Source: Hofstenia miamia (lineage: Eukaryota > Xenacoelomorpha > Acoela > Hofsteniidae). Taken from it: a DNA stretch of 64,000 bases. How positions within the stretch are numbered: the first letter of the stretch is position 1; the number at the start of each line of letters is the position of its first letter. A program made the translations under genes and the position numbers. Where the stretch lies: the NCBI GenBank assembly GCA_900660155.1, contig CABFPE010000198.1:359383-423382 (forward strand), read 5' to 3'. Below the pieces are notes generated by a model. That model saw only the letters and a program-made list of their open reading frames with translations, was not told the DNA's origin and searched no databases. This document shows, one piece after another, positions 49,709-61,765 of this stretch.

Positions 49709-51784
49709 TTAATTGCCACGACACTTAGTCTGCATATCATGGTCAATTGACCAAAATTGGTGAGTGTACTTTTGTTTCCAAATTAATTCTTTATACTAGT
49801 AAATTGAAGAACTATATTACATTAATAAAATGTTATTTAGGTTTTCATGCATCGTTCAAAGCAAGCAGCATACCAAATACTGTCCAATTTGAACTCAGAT
49901 GGCCACTCCTCAGATGATGAAGAGTCTGTCCCAGCAATGGGAGTACATGATGACGCAGAGTTTTCCACAAATATCTTTGATCAACAGTTGTCTGATACCT
50001 CCGACTCTGACGAAAGCTTACCGGAAGAAACTGTAGCCAGTCCACAGCCCCCAGATGATAATGATGACACACCTGTCCCATCTGATATCCAAAATCAGCA
50101 GGAGATTTTGGGAAAAGACAAGACTACCAAATGGGATTGTCATTATCCATATCGCACAGCAACATCACAAACACCTGTCCGCAACATCATTCGTCATAGG
50201 GGTGGTCTCACGCCCTTCATATCCACTCACGTGAACAATCCCCTCGACTGTTTTTTACAATTGCTTGGAGAACAAAATTTGTCGAACATCATTCAAATGA
50301 GCAACAATCATTTACTCGCACACAACACTAGTAGTTCTAGTAGTACAAGCGGGCCTAAGCCTTTTTCACGTGAGGAATTACTTGCTTTTATCGGACTCCT
50401 GATTGCAAGAGGTGTTTTCAAGGCCAGAGGAGAGCCTCGCCGGTCTTTATGGTCATCAGATTATGGCAGACCCATATTTTCAGCAACAATGGGAATAAAT
50501 CGGTTTGAGCAAATAACCAAGCACCTCCGGTTTGATGACCTTTCCAGCAGAACATCAAGGAGACGAAATGACAAATTTTGTCACATTAGGGAGGTATGGG
50601 AGAGCGTTATGCATAATTGCTGGAAGTCCTACCGTCCCTTCACTCATGTGACAGTCGACGAACAGCTCATGGGATGCCGATCTAGGTGCCCGTTCACGCA
50701 ATACATGAGGAACAAGCCTGACAAGTTTGGCATAAAATTTTGGTTCATATGTTGCTCCGATACTTATTTTGTGCTAAATGCTGTTCCATACTTGGGTAAA
50801 GACGGTTCTAGAGGGGAAACTCCAGTTGGCGAACATGTTGTGATGTCTCTGTTGGAACCATACTACGATTTAGGCTTGAATGTCACAACCGACAATTTTT
50901 TCACATCGGTGAGCCTGGCAAAAAAACTGTTGCAGCACAAAACGACACTTCTGGGAACAGTCCGTCAAAATAGAAGGGAATTGCCAGCGTGCGTCTGACA
51001 GAAATTGGAGTTACACGAAAGCAAATTCTTCTACAATCATTCTTCCAAATCTCTCTTAGTGTCATACCAAGCGAAAGCAAACAAAAATGTTCTCCTATTG
51101 TCCACAAGTCACACAACCAGCTCAACAGAGGATAATTCTCCCATGAAGCCTTTAATGAATTTAGAATACAATAAAACGAAAGGAGGAGTTGACACCGCTG
51201 ATCAAATGCTGAAGTTTTACACCACTAGAGTAGCAACGTGGCGTTGGCCTATGAACGTTTTTGGCAATCTGATAGACATCATTTGCCTAAATTCATATGT
51301 GATTTGGAAAAAACAGTCCGGGACTTTGCAATCAAGGCGGGAATTTTTGATTGAGCTGTCAAAAGCTCTTTGTCAGAAACAGATTGAAAATCGGCTTTCA
51401 CCCTCATCAACCCTCAATTCTTCCTTAAAAAGGAAATTGGCTGAAGTCCATCAGAGAATTCAACCAGAGTCAGATAAAAGCGACAAAAGAAAACTTTGTA
51501 AAGTCTGCAGAAAGAACAAAACCCGGAGTCAATGTTTAGTCTGCCAAGAAGAAGTTTGTGGTCCATGCTCGCTGATGGTTTGCCAGAACTGCACTCAATG
51601 AATGAACTTTTTCAACTCTTGTTTATGTGGAATTTAGTTATTTGTTTGTAGTTTTGTACATACAGATTAGTTTAATTAGAGTTTTATAGTGATAATATCG
51701 GTTTTTCACTGAGTAAGCAGACTTGGGTCAATTGACCATGCTATGCAAACTATAAGTTTTCAAATTTATGCACCCTAGGGTTAA
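49709..51784 (+). mobile_element. piggyBac transposon, nearly complete
   Basis: The right end is CCCTAGGG followed by TTAA (51773-51784), the classic piggyBac terminus and target. A 27-bp subterminal inverted repeat, TAGTYTGCATAKCATGG plus TCAATTGACC, occurs at 49726-49752 and inverted at 51726-51752. It lies 13 bp from TTAA on the left (49709-49712) but 28 bp on the right, the kind of asymmetric spacing known from the moth piggyBac. A CCCTAGGG at the left end is not visible, so that end is altered. Inside is one transposase gene. Confidence 0.85.
49847..51601 (+). pseudogene. piggyBac transposase, one in-frame TGA
   Basis: A 584-codon frame, the usual family length, begins at ATG 49847 soon after the left end and stops at TGA just after 51598. 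The N-terminus is acidic (SDDEESVPAMGV, SDTSDSDES). The DDD core shows VDEQLMGCRSR (Asp about 271), TTDNFFTS (Asp about 349) and GGVDTADQM (Asp about 449 and 452). The C-terminus is a cysteine-rich zinc domain (CKVCRKNK, CLVCQEEVCGPC, VCQNC). The enzyme cuts at TTAA and moves the element in the nucleus. Codon 384 (50996-50998) is TGA in an otherwise open frame between RRELPACV and QKLELHES. A CGA-to-TGA change could explain it, and a sequencing error is possible. The most recent-looking transposon in the window. Confidence 0.93.
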
Positions 51785-52463
51785 GAAGTAGTGAAATAAC
51801 TTATTAACGAGCCGAAATTTTAAAGCTCAGCCCGGTTCATTTTCCTTTTGAGTATCTTCAGCTCGGCTTACCACAGAAAACCGTTTTTTGATAAGAATAC
51901 GTTTGTACAACGCGCAAATATGCGTGTATTTTGTGTAAAAAGCGCAAGGCTGCGGATTTTGCTAACATTTTTTTCAAATTTGTTGTTTCTGTTCAAAAAA
52001 ATCATTGTATATCAAAATACTAATTATAATTACATTGCCATAATTTAAATGTTACAAAAATGCATAGTTTTTGAGACATTTTATTTGAAAGTTAATAAGG
52101 TGTACAAAGCGCAAGTGAGCAATAACTTAAAATGCACAAAGCGCAAGTAGGAGTATATATACACCACACCCATTCGCATTTAATGCACATTTATATAGTC
52201 ATTTATACATTTATATTGATTTTACCTTTTGCCCTGTGTTTATCTCTTCTGCAATAAATTGCTTCTAACTCTTAAATTTAAAATAATGACCAAAAACGTA
52301 TTATAAAAATTATGTGCGATGTAAATATTTGGCCGCTAGTGTGTGAGAAGTAGACAAACAATACTGAGAAATCAATTGCTTCCATATTTGACAATATGCG
52401 TTCTAATTTTTGAAATTCCTATTGTTACTGCATTTATCTTATCCACCTACTAATTTTATTTAG
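51785..52463. other. AT-rich sequence upstream of the kinase exon
   Basis: No exon recognised. The end (52440-52463) has a pyrimidine-rich run with CTAAT followed by TTTATTTAG, a credible branch site and 3' splice site for the next exon. Confidence 0.5.
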
Positions 52464-52480
52464 GTTTATATCTGTGGGTG

Positions 52481-54014
52481 ATGGCTTTTATTTATTCTCG
52501 TGCTGATAACCTAATGTTGTTTTTTATTCAAGATAAATCAATTCTTCAAAATTGGGAATTACAAATACGAAAATTGTATATTGAACAAAGCTTTGCAGAT
52601 GATCGTTTAAAATTACAAAGATTATATCTGGATGAAATGAAGAGACAGCGGTTGTATAGAAGCTATTGGAATATGCCAGATATCCTTTTTGTGGTTATTT
52701 ATTCAGAAAATATAATAAAAAAACAAACAGTTTTATCAAGTGGAATGAGTTTCATTTGGAAAAGAGTAGAATGTTTTGTTGATAATTCACCAAACTCTAC
52801 ACTGACTTTTACAATGCTGCAACCAAATGATGAATTTACGCAAGAACTTTCTTCCAAGTTTTCCTTATTGGACACATCTGTTAAGTTGATGCATTATTTG
52901 GCAATGGACAATGCGGCCGTAATGGGGTTTCAAACAACTTCTAAAATCCCGTTTTTAATGAATAGCCTGATCAGAGACTTAAAATACAAAACGGTCATGA
53001 ATCTAATCTATATAGAGAAAATTGATTTACCCTGCTTACTCTTGCCAGAAGACTCTTCAATAATCTTGGAATTGCAAGATCATTTTGTAAACCTTATGCC
53101 AAATATAGTTGACAACCTTGACTATGTGTTTCCATTTTTATTGAATATAAAAAATTTTAGCAAAAAAGAAGTTGTAGGTAGAGGAAAATATGGAAGCTGC
53201 TTTATTTTAGAATCAAATGAAAATACATGTCTTCCAAAGGGTGCTTCGTTGATAAATACGAAATTTGTAGGCAAAAGGTTGCATCCTAATGTGAGCTATT
53301 CTCAAGATAGTACTGATGACTACACCTCAACAGTGTCACCGACATCAAGGCAGATGTTGTTTACAGAAGCTGCAAAGCTCTGTGCTCTTTACTCCAAAAG
53401 AAATGCAAATATTGTAAAACCACTAACATTTATGAAGCACGATGACATTGCCTATGTACTCATGCTTTATGATTTTGATGAAGATGATCTGCAACTAATT
53501 GCTACAATGGAATACATTGAAGGACTTGACTTTTCTAGTGCCTCAATACTTTCGTTACAACCCTCCACTAAGATGTACATTGCTGTAAAATTGGCAGAAG
53601 CTTTATGGGTACTTCATGAAAATGGCTATGCCCACAGTGATTTGCATGGAGGAAATATAAGACTCGAAAATGAAACACATAATCCAATAATTCTCGATAT
53701 TGGTAGTGTTGAAAATTTAAACGAAACAAACCGTACTAACGATGTTAAGTGCTATTTTAAAGCACTAAAACTTTTGTATGGCATAAAGAATGAGAGTGTC
53801 TTGGAAAGAACTGTTCCTGAGGTTTTACGTCCTATTTTTTATGATGCTTTTAAACGGAAGTTCAAAAATATAACCATGTGTGAGGTTTTAAATAGTTTTT
53901 ATGGTATTGTTCCTGGTATAAGTTTGGATAAGGATCAAATTGACTTTGATCATACAACCTCTCCACCTACTGATATACATCGACACCGAGCCACTTGGCG
54001 CTCATTATCCTTAG
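52481..54014 (+). CDS. protein-kinase-like protein, main exon
   Basis: Open over 511 codons from ATG 52481 (GTGATGG context). Residues 1-225 match nothing I know; a charged, coiled-coil-prone stretch lies at about 25-60. From about 230 a kinase fold is visible: glycine loop VGRGKYGSC, lysine in FVGKRL (about 265), glutamate in FTEAAKLC (about 296), hinge MEYIEG, catalytic AHSDLHGGNI (His-Ser-Asp near 385-387, Asn near 392) and metal-binding LDIGS in place of DFG. HSD and DIG in place of HRD and DFG make it atypical, but the residues needed for catalysis are present. The activation-loop part is short. The exon may begin at 52464 after TTTATTTAG, adding LYLWV upstream, so earlier exons are possible. 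Donor TTAG/GTATAG at 54014/54015. No family assigned. Confidence 0.75.
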
Positions 54015-56688
54015 GTATAGTCTTATTTAGATATATTTGAAAAGTGACGTTCAGATAATGACGCCTTGACTAGTAGAGTTTTTTAATTTTTCAACTTTTG
54101 CATTTTGAATTCTAGACAGAGCCAAATTGTTACATATGAAAAAAACCTGTTTTCAAATTTCAGAAAAATTTATTAAGGTTTACTACTGGTGCAAGAAGAT
54201 TGACTTTTGGCTAAAATTGTAAATTTTCTCATTTATTTGAGGAAGCACATCAATTTCAAAATTCAACTAAATTTAGCATGTTTGTTGTCAATTGTATCTT
54301 TGCTATCTATCAGTTTCCACCAGATCAATTTTGGTTGACTTTGTGAATTTTCACCTGAAGAAGATTGTTTCTGTTCTTCATTCCTAGCCGGGGAAGACTC
54401 GAAGAGCAAATGCGGTCATTTGCCTAGCATTAATTCTCCCGCAGCACTTTGGTTCAATCTTGAGAAAAGTGAAATCAATATCAGTATGTCAGATATTCTC
54501 CTTGTTGCTGTAGTGTAGAGCTCCGTGAGTCACCTGCAAGCTAAATTAAGGAGTCCTTTATTAAAAGTAATTTGCACTGAAACACAAATTCCACCTCTCA
54601 TTCTACTGGTTGCATCAAAGCACATTTCACTGATTGATACAATCCCTCAAATATGTTCGGTTACTCTTTTCTGACTCTTCAGGACAGCTTGAACACTGGC
54701 TTACTGAATTCTTGTAATTGCTCATACAGCACGTTTGTTCTGATTGGTTTTGCTGTACTCTCCTCTCACCTGGATAAAACACTATCAACTCCTGCCATAG
54801 AACCTCTTCGCCCTGAGCAAGGAGAACTCATATTCTTCCTGTATTTTAACCAATGACAATGCATTCTGTTGGCTATGTCAAAGAGATTTTTCAAAGAACA
54901 CATAAATATTTTTTGATTTTTTAGTTCGCGTCCACTTTCTCTTTTTATGAATTTTTTCAAATTATTCCATGTTTGGTGAAATTTACGCACTTCCACTGTC
55001 ACATGGTTTCTGTGATGCTTTGAGTGTTTCTCTAGTCCAATCTAGCAAAAGCAAATTTACTGTCTGACTATTTTTGAAATTCAGCAACGATATGGCAGTT
55101 AGGCGCCACTGAAATTTTCCGAACTGCTCCACTTACAAGTAATATTTCATCCTTTGATCTTGTAGCCATTTGAAAGCAGTAATAAAATAATTATTATTCC
55201 ACTTGAAAGCGCCAACGAAGGAATTGTAGTGCAGAATGAAGATAAACGCATACGTTGGTCAAGAGAAACACTATTAAGTAAATTGCTGAAACTTTAACCG
55301 TATTTGCCGAGGGGGTTATTCCGCCCCTTTTTAACTTTTTAAAGTTTTAGCTGGATATAAAACTTCGATATGTCTGCTTTTCTGAATTTTACTTTTATAG
55401 TTTGAAAAGTATTCTTACAAAATCTGAACTAAATTTTTTTTCACCATATTTTCAAAATTTTCATTATGCAATATTGAATTTTTGCATGAAACTACTGTTT
55501 TTTTCTGTCGTAAAGCAAAAGGCCTCTCATATGTAAATTAACCAAGTTTTGTCAACTTAGAAACCGTCATAAAATTGAAAAATTGCCAAGCTAAAAAAAT
55601 CATTATTTTTCACTAACTAGGTTTGAAATGATGATGTCATCAACGTATTAATGATGTCGTCACCTACATGAAGAGAAAAGATTGTTTTAGTAATGCTTGC
55701 AAAGTTTCATTGAAAAATATTTAGTAGAAAAATTATATTAGAAGAAGCTCAATCAACTCCAACTTGTGAGTTCAACAGACAATAATGACGTGTTGCAAAT
55801 ATGGTTAGGATTCTTGCATTAGTAGTAACCTTTAACCAATCTGGATAAAATTGTGCTAATGAATTGTACAATATTTTAAATCCATGTACAACAATATTTA
55901 TGCAAGTTTAATATTTGCTGTTTGTGCTAAAAACGCTGTACTGCCTATTTTAGGTAATAAAAATTTTCAATATGCTATATATATATATATATATATATAT
56001 ATTAGGTATAGACTTGGTGTTTCTTCGAATTCGCCTCATTCTGAAACTCAACTGCAATAACAGTCTCAAATACTACAAATGTGTATTCTACTACTTTCTA
56101 ATTAAGTTTTCAGCGATGATTTCCTGAAAGTGAAAGACTTGGAGGGAACCTTTCGTTACAGCCCACCCACGCAATATGCTGTAATTTATAAAAGTTTTTC
56201 CTGGCAAATCAAAAACTATTTCTGCATGCAAAATTGCTTCGGAATGGCAAAGTGTTAAATTTCATTACATGTAACGTAAAGATTTGAAAACCAGTACGCT
56301 AACTCGTCATTTTAAGTTAGCAAATATTTCCTACATATTATTCGTAATGAGCATGCATTTACGGTATATCACTAAACTGAACGTTTTCAGGAATGTGATG
56401 TGTCCATTTGTATATTCTAATCACTCAACTACTTTGCCTCCATAACTGCTGTGGCTCTCTGATTAAAGATAATATCCTCAGTCGCTGAAAATATTTTCTC
56501 TATCAACGTACAGTCTTTTCAAATAATGATTTGCTTAATTTTTATGGCGCTTTTAGTTAAATTTTGCTGAATATCTTTTTGAAGTAATTTTTCAAGGACT
56601 ACAACTAAGGGATTTTTGTGCAAGTGCTTATTCATTTTGATTAAAATTAGCTGTTTTTTGTTCAATAAATTTTCATCTTTATATTTAG
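54015..56688 (+). other. probable intron of the kinase-like gene
   Basis: Begins GTATAG and ends TTTAG. About 2.7 kb, AT-rich, with a (TA)n run (55974-56002) and no other exon that I can support. If no splicing takes place, the main frame would read on to a stop at 54038. Confidence 0.5.
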
Positions 56689-56840
56689 AAGTTTCTGGAA
56701 TATCTGATCCATTTCCAGATGATATACTATTTATAGTAAAGGAGATAAGAGCAGGGAAAACTGCAAGGGGAAATGAATTTTTGGCTAAGCAGAAAATAAA
56801 TGCTGAGCGACAAAGAAGTTTGATTGGAAGCCTATTTTAG
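56689..56840 (+). CDS. protein-kinase-like protein, last exon
   Basis: Preceded by a pyrimidine-rich run and ATATTTAG (3' splice site ending 56688), then 50 codons to TAG at 56838-56840. The phrase is EVSGISDPFPDDILFIV, followed by a basic helix (AKQKINAERQRSLIG). The main exon ends in phase 1 with G and this exon supplies AA, giving GAA, so the two join in frame and the protein would be about 562 residues from ATG 52481. ATTAAA at 56887-56892 could be the polyadenylation signal. The link is inferred from splice sites and phase, not proven. Confidence 0.55.
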
Positions 56841-58280
56841 TAATTTCACTGTAAAAAGATAAAAACTTGTGTAAATTTCTATATCTATTAAAATGATGCA
56901 AATTCTTGATGTAACAATGTTTTATTTGAAAGGATTTTTAGGTGTTTACTGGTTCATGTCCAATTCAGAAACCTTTATTCTATAACAATAATGAAATATG
57001 GATTGATAGATTTTTTGGTGGTTCAATATAATTATGAATTGCTGTAGATGTTGAAGTAAATACATACATGTCTATTAACTATCGCTTAAAAGTATTCTAT
57101 AAGGTGTAACACTGATAACAGTCAGGTTTGGTGGCAGGATATTAATTATATAATAAAATGTGAGTGATACTAGGGAATTCTTGAATAATGACTTTTGTTG
57201 CCATATCTGAAGGAAAGTGACATTTTTCAACATAATATATTTTTGTGAAAGACTTGAATTCCGCTACACATCTGACGTCCTATGTGCCATAAGAAGTCCA
57301 TATCTGCAAAATATAAATGACAAAGTTTTACACTAACTGTAAATGTTGAACTGTGCAATTAATGTTAGTAAAAGAAACTTTGGCACCCTAAAAAAATATT
57401 TCTGAAATTCGCTCTTTTCCCAATGAAATAATTCAAATCAATGTCGCTTTTCTATTCTTCAAATCTGTAATTGAGTTCAACCATATGATACGATAAAGCT
57501 CCCTGAATTTGATAACAATTTTAACAAGATGTTAAGGTATAAATGAAATGTAAAAAATAATTTATTTACACACGCAGGCAATAGAACAATTTCCCTAGTA
57601 AAATTAATGAAAACAACGAAATTGAAAGAATTTCGAAACTACTTGCACAAATTGAATTTTAAACAGACAGCATAAAATTGTTAACCATACTGATCATACC
57701 AATGGAAGAAATTAATGCATTAATTCTGGGCGGTGTTCATATATAGTTTAGTAAATATTTTTAGTTATGGTATTTGGAAAAAAATTATCCGTTTTTATAC
57801 GGCAAGTTACCTTAACCAAGCAAAGGAAATTAACAATTAAATTTTAGTCAAAACGAAACTAAATATTTATAAACATGAAATACCTGATAAATAATTTTGT
57901 AAAACTAGTCAAGGCCGGGTACTGCAGTTTGCGAAATTTTGATTACTAATTAAAGAAAATTGGTATACAATGTAATAACAGTTTTACTAATACCATTGCG
58001 AGCATTTCATTATAATATTTGTCTTGCCTTAAAATAGTGGGCAAAAAATAATCATCTAACTAGAACTTGTGTCAAGTGGAAGTAAGACGTTATAAATACT
58101 TTAATAAATATGAAAGAAGTAAAAAATGAAAATATCGATAAAACAAATTTAAAGGAATGGTAAACATGAAAAGAACATAAAGCATTTTGCAACTAAAGCA
58201 ATTCTAATTACATAAATATTATTTTTAATGCTGATGAAATTCACCCTAAAGACTTGGTTTATAATTACAAAAACTCGATC
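56841..58280. other. AT-rich non-coding sequence
   Basis: 3' flank of the kinase-like gene. No gene or repeat recognised. Confidence 0.45.
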
Positions 58281-59170
58281 AAATTAATGAAAATTCTGCT
58301 CTCAAAATCAATATGGTTTTCATAAATACATATTTAATCGTATACAGATACCTAAACTAATTCTCTTTTAATTGTTTTTTAATAAAGATAGTATTCCACA
58401 AGGACAATTTTGGGAACTTTATTATTCACTATATATATGAACGATTTAAGCAATCAGACCACATGTGATTTCATACAATATGTTGATTATACTATTTAGT
58501 TCACAAAAATCTCCTGAGATTGCTATAAAGGTTCTTGAAGAAATTTCATTCTTGCTCAATATTTTTCATCACTAAAACTATAATTAAATCCATCAAAAAC
58601 TAACTTTTGTTTAATTTAACCAAAAATCTACCTACAACTCCACAAACTTTGACCACTATAAATTAATATCAACATATATGCAGATGATACGTTATTAGGT
58701 AATTCTAATGTACCTCTCAAAAAAGCCATTCAAGCTCTCAAAAAACATTTTACTTCTCTCACTAGTAAGTTCATCTCACATAACACAGAAAGATACTTAG
58801 AAACTGAATTATGATCTACAGTTCGCAAGGATGTTTTCATAGAGCCTTCATTAATAGCACTTACTGAAGAAAAAAAATTGAAATTATTGGAAACATCGAA
58901 GGTAATGCTCGACTTTACATATCATGCATATGGTTTTTCCACATTCACAAAAATCTGTTTGATGTACGGATTACACATCCTAATGCGCCATCAAGTCAAA
59001 GTAAACCAAATGCTCAACTGAACACTAGGCTTCTAAGAAAAGAGCATACCAAGATCGTGTGCAGAACATTGGCCATGCTTCTCTCACCCCTTCATATTTG
59101 TAACCAATTGTGTTATGCGTAAGGAATTTATTCGACTTTATCCATTACTTGCTGAAAAGGTAATCAAAAA
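58281..59170 (+). mobile_element. LINE RT remnant, strongly decayed
   Basis: Fragments in different frames show an RT pattern: DSIPQGQFW near 58395, YMNDLSNQT near 58435, QYVDYTI-like at 58475, and a second INIYADDTLLGNSN near 58665-58705. The two YADD-like boxes suggest two overlapping remnants. No endonuclease or tail was seen. Broken throughout. Confidence 0.6.
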
Positions 59171-59475
59171 TAAGCTCCATTGAGTTATGCAAATGCTATT
59201 AGCTACATTCGAAAAAGGCTTTATTTTACAACAATATTAATTTTTCTACCTGGTAAAAGGAAGTAAATATATCAATTTTGTTCTAAATGATATGAAACTG
59301 ATGCTTAATTTGAGTGAAATGTCTTTGACATGATTATTTGATAATTTCATTGTATAAATATAGAATGGTGGATTAAATCAAATTTGTAAATTTGTCGATA
59401 TTTTTTAATATTTGAAATGAAGGTATTGTAAATTCAACAAAGTATTTTGTTATAATTTATTATTGGAAGTCATGC

Positions 59476-59514
<39 letters not shown>

Positions 59515-59925
59515 CATAATTCATGACATAATATGAATCATTTTTCTTACAACCTGGAGTAATATATCTTGAACTATTGTATATCTAAGATTTATTATAC
59601 TAATCTAATCAGTAACTTTTTTGCCAATCACATTACATAGTATGAATTTGGTTATGAACCGTTAGAAAAAACTACTAAATATTATAGCATTACAACAAGG
59701 TATAAGCTCTTTTATGTTTTTTCCAAAAATTAATTCTTAAAAATTTAAAGCCATTACTACTTTAAGTTATTCTGTAATGTCCAAACTTTTTATCTCAGTA
59801 TCAACAACTAAATAGATGACTTTAAGTATATTATATATAAATTGATCTAATATTCGTATGTGTGTATGTGCATGAAAGCGTTCTAATACAATAGCTTTCG
59901 GGCATTTTGTACAATATTCCTTTAG
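59171..59925. other. AT-rich sequence with (TA)n at 59480-59513
   Basis: A simple TA run of about 34 bp. No coding sequence recognised. Confidence 0.5.
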
Positions 59926-60240
59926 AATAGAATAGAATATAATTTCTTTATTAAGTGTAGTACATTGGCATAATTATACACCTCAACAAAAGCTGCTAAT
60001 AGTACACTTAATGCGTCAATAACAACATAAAATACACAAAAACTATAAAAAAAACATAATAACAAATACCCAGTAAACAATTTATCGTTGGCAATGCGTG
60101 GCTTTCATACTCGGCAAACTTCAGGGTTTGACCAACTTGCCAACAAAAAAATGAAGTTTTAAGAGCATTGCCGAGGATTTTATCTGAATATCTTGAAATG
60201 ATCATTTTTAACTGAATACATTAAAATATAAATTATAAAT
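59926..60240 (-). mobile_element. LINE 3' end with ATTCT-type tail
   Basis: The plus strand starts TAGAATAGAATAGAATA, the reverse of a (TATTC)n tail, next to TTTCTTTATTAAG, the reverse of CTTAATAAAGAAA. This is a common 3' end of CR1/L2-like LINEs, here on the minus strand. The rest of the element is not recognisable. Confidence 0.55.
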
Positions 60241-60384
60241 CACCCATTATTATATGTTTGTTATTAGTTATACTGGCACTGCCTACGGGTATTTAAAAAT
60301 TTTTTAGCTTAAAATATTAAAAATTAATGCTACACAAATTTGCATTGTAAGCATGCAAATTAGCATGCAAAATATTATGAAGAT

Positions 60385-60451
60385 TGAAATTTCAAAAAAC
60401 TTTCATCTACTGGCGGTGAAATTTCAAAAACCTTTCATCTAACTGGCGCTG
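60385..60451. repeat. two 32-bp tandem units
   Basis: TGAAATTTCAAAAAACTTTC at 60385 recurs at 60417 with small changes; both units continue into CATCTA(A)CTGGCG. It lies just downstream of the DUF4806 gene's stop codon. Confidence 0.75.
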
Positions 60452-60463
60452 TATACTATAGAG

Positions 60464-60666
60464 TTAATAAAAGAAAGATACAACATATAATTTTGCAAAT
60501 AAAAAAACAAAAAGAAAAATAAATGAGTTCTGTTCAATTTCAACTTCTGACGGTCTGCGACGCTTTTGTCTTCCTCCATCTCTGTCAGGAGCGTTCTTTA
60601 ACCAGTTGGCAATATATGTCCGAAGTTCTGGCGCAGTATATTTGAAATTAGAAGATGCAAAAGTTT
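60464..60666 (-). CDS. DUF4806-type protein, last exon
   Basis: Minus strand: the splice site ATATTTAG ends at 60667. The exon begins AAACTTTTGCATC and reads TFASSNFKYTAPELR, then TYIANWLKNAPDRDGG and a basic QKRRRPSE tail, stopping with TAA at 60464-60466. The W-L-x-N-A-x-(D/R)R phrase is what I recall at the end of DUF4806 domains. It joins exon 61103-61262 in phase (G plus AA). The last 20 or so residues are hydrophobic and may be a chance extension. Confidence 0.6.
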
Positions 60667-61102
60667 CTAAATATTAACAGAAATAATGTTAAATACATAT
60701 CTTCCTAATTATATCAATTTAATGTATGCTGTAAACTAAAAGTAATGAAAGGAAATCATCGCTTAGAAATAATCATAGAACCATAAACATTAGGTCTCTT
60801 GCATATAACAAGAAAATAATGAAACAATCATTTCTGAACACATTAATAACTAAATAGAATAATTAACTTAAATCTATAAAACAAATAAATATATTAAAAG
60901 TATTTAAAAACGAAATTTTGTATGTATTTGTTTATTTGCATTAATTTTTGACGCTATTAAGAAGACTAATACTCAATATCAAACATGTTTGATGTGAAAA
61001 AGTTTTTAAAATGGTTATTTGAGTAAGGAAAGCTACACATTTTTGATGCATAGACGAAGAAATGAGTAAACTGAAATTTATAGAAATTGTAAAGCAATTT
61101 AC

Positions 61103-61262
61103 CGGATATTGCATGAAGTATACGACTGCCATCAAGTGATTTCTTTCCAAACTTTCCGGTTAAGTTAATTTTCTTCGCGACATCATTTTCCAAAATGCTT
61201 TTCAAGAAACTCCGGATCGTGTTGGGTGCATTTGAATGCATTCTTGTTTTTAAGAAAGACAC
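61103..61262 (-). CDS. DUF4806-type protein, core exon
   Basis: Minus strand: TATTTTAG precedes 61262, and the donor after 61103 is GTAAAT. The exon codes for FLKTRMHSNAPNTIRSFLK, then SILENDVAKKINLTGK and FGKKSLDGSRILHAIS. The pattern (R-x-x-L/FL-x-x-(I/L)-x-(N/S)-x-(L/V)A-x-x-(I/Y)N-x-x-G-x-x-GK-x-x) is that of DUF4806, a domain of unknown function common in insects, planarians and cnidarians, often multicopy. Length 160 nt, starting in phase 0 and ending in phase 1. This is the most confident exon of the gene. Confidence 0.72.
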
Positions 61263-61588
61263 CTAAAATATATTTTAAAAAATATCCATATATAGGATAT
61301 AAATATAAGCATGGTAATGGATAGATTGCTGTAGTCTATTGCAATAATTTCCACCGAAAAATAATGATAGCTATTCCTGAAAAAACAAAATATGTCAATA
61401 GGTGTTTGCAAATCACAAATTTTTTCGAGACTGCTTCAAATCAACTATCAAATATTGACTGATATGCATGCAAAAAAAAACTTGAAAAGTTGAAAACAAT
61501 TATAAAAATTGTATAAATTAGAATCGTAGTATAGTTTGGAAATACAAAATACACAGTAATTAATGCATATATCTATAGAAAAACTTAC

Positions 61589-61765
61589 AAGTAATTCCTG
61601 ACATTTTTCATCAAAGAGAACTCTTTCAAAATCATCGAAACTCTGCAAACTGGTCAATGGGAGATTGCTTAGTATTTGAAACTTGTCCGATGAAGACTGC
61701 AGGTCACGATTTTGACTGCCATCAACCAAAATTTGATTCAATTTATGATCATGTATTTCTTCATT
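61589..61765 (-). CDS. DUF4806-type protein, upstream exon
   Basis: Minus strand, ending CAGGAATTACTT with a strong GTAAGT donor at 61588. It reads NQILVDGSQNRDLQSSSDK and then LPLTSLQSFDDFERVLFD with EKCQELL. The LPLT-x-x-x-x-F-x-x-(F/L)E phrase is the usual start of the DUF4806 domain. It joins the core exon in phase 0. The 5' border is not settled, since no clear acceptor in the right phase was found. Confidence 0.6.

Noticed and set aside
50996-50998. TGA in the piggyBac gene as a selenocysteine codon
   Set aside because: piggyBac transposases are not selenoproteins and no reason for recoding is visible. A mutation or read error is simpler.
56616-56688. Start of the 56616-56840 frame as a separate small gene
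   Set aside because: The first 24 codons are AT-rich and end in a typical 3' splice site. Only the part after 56688 looks coding.
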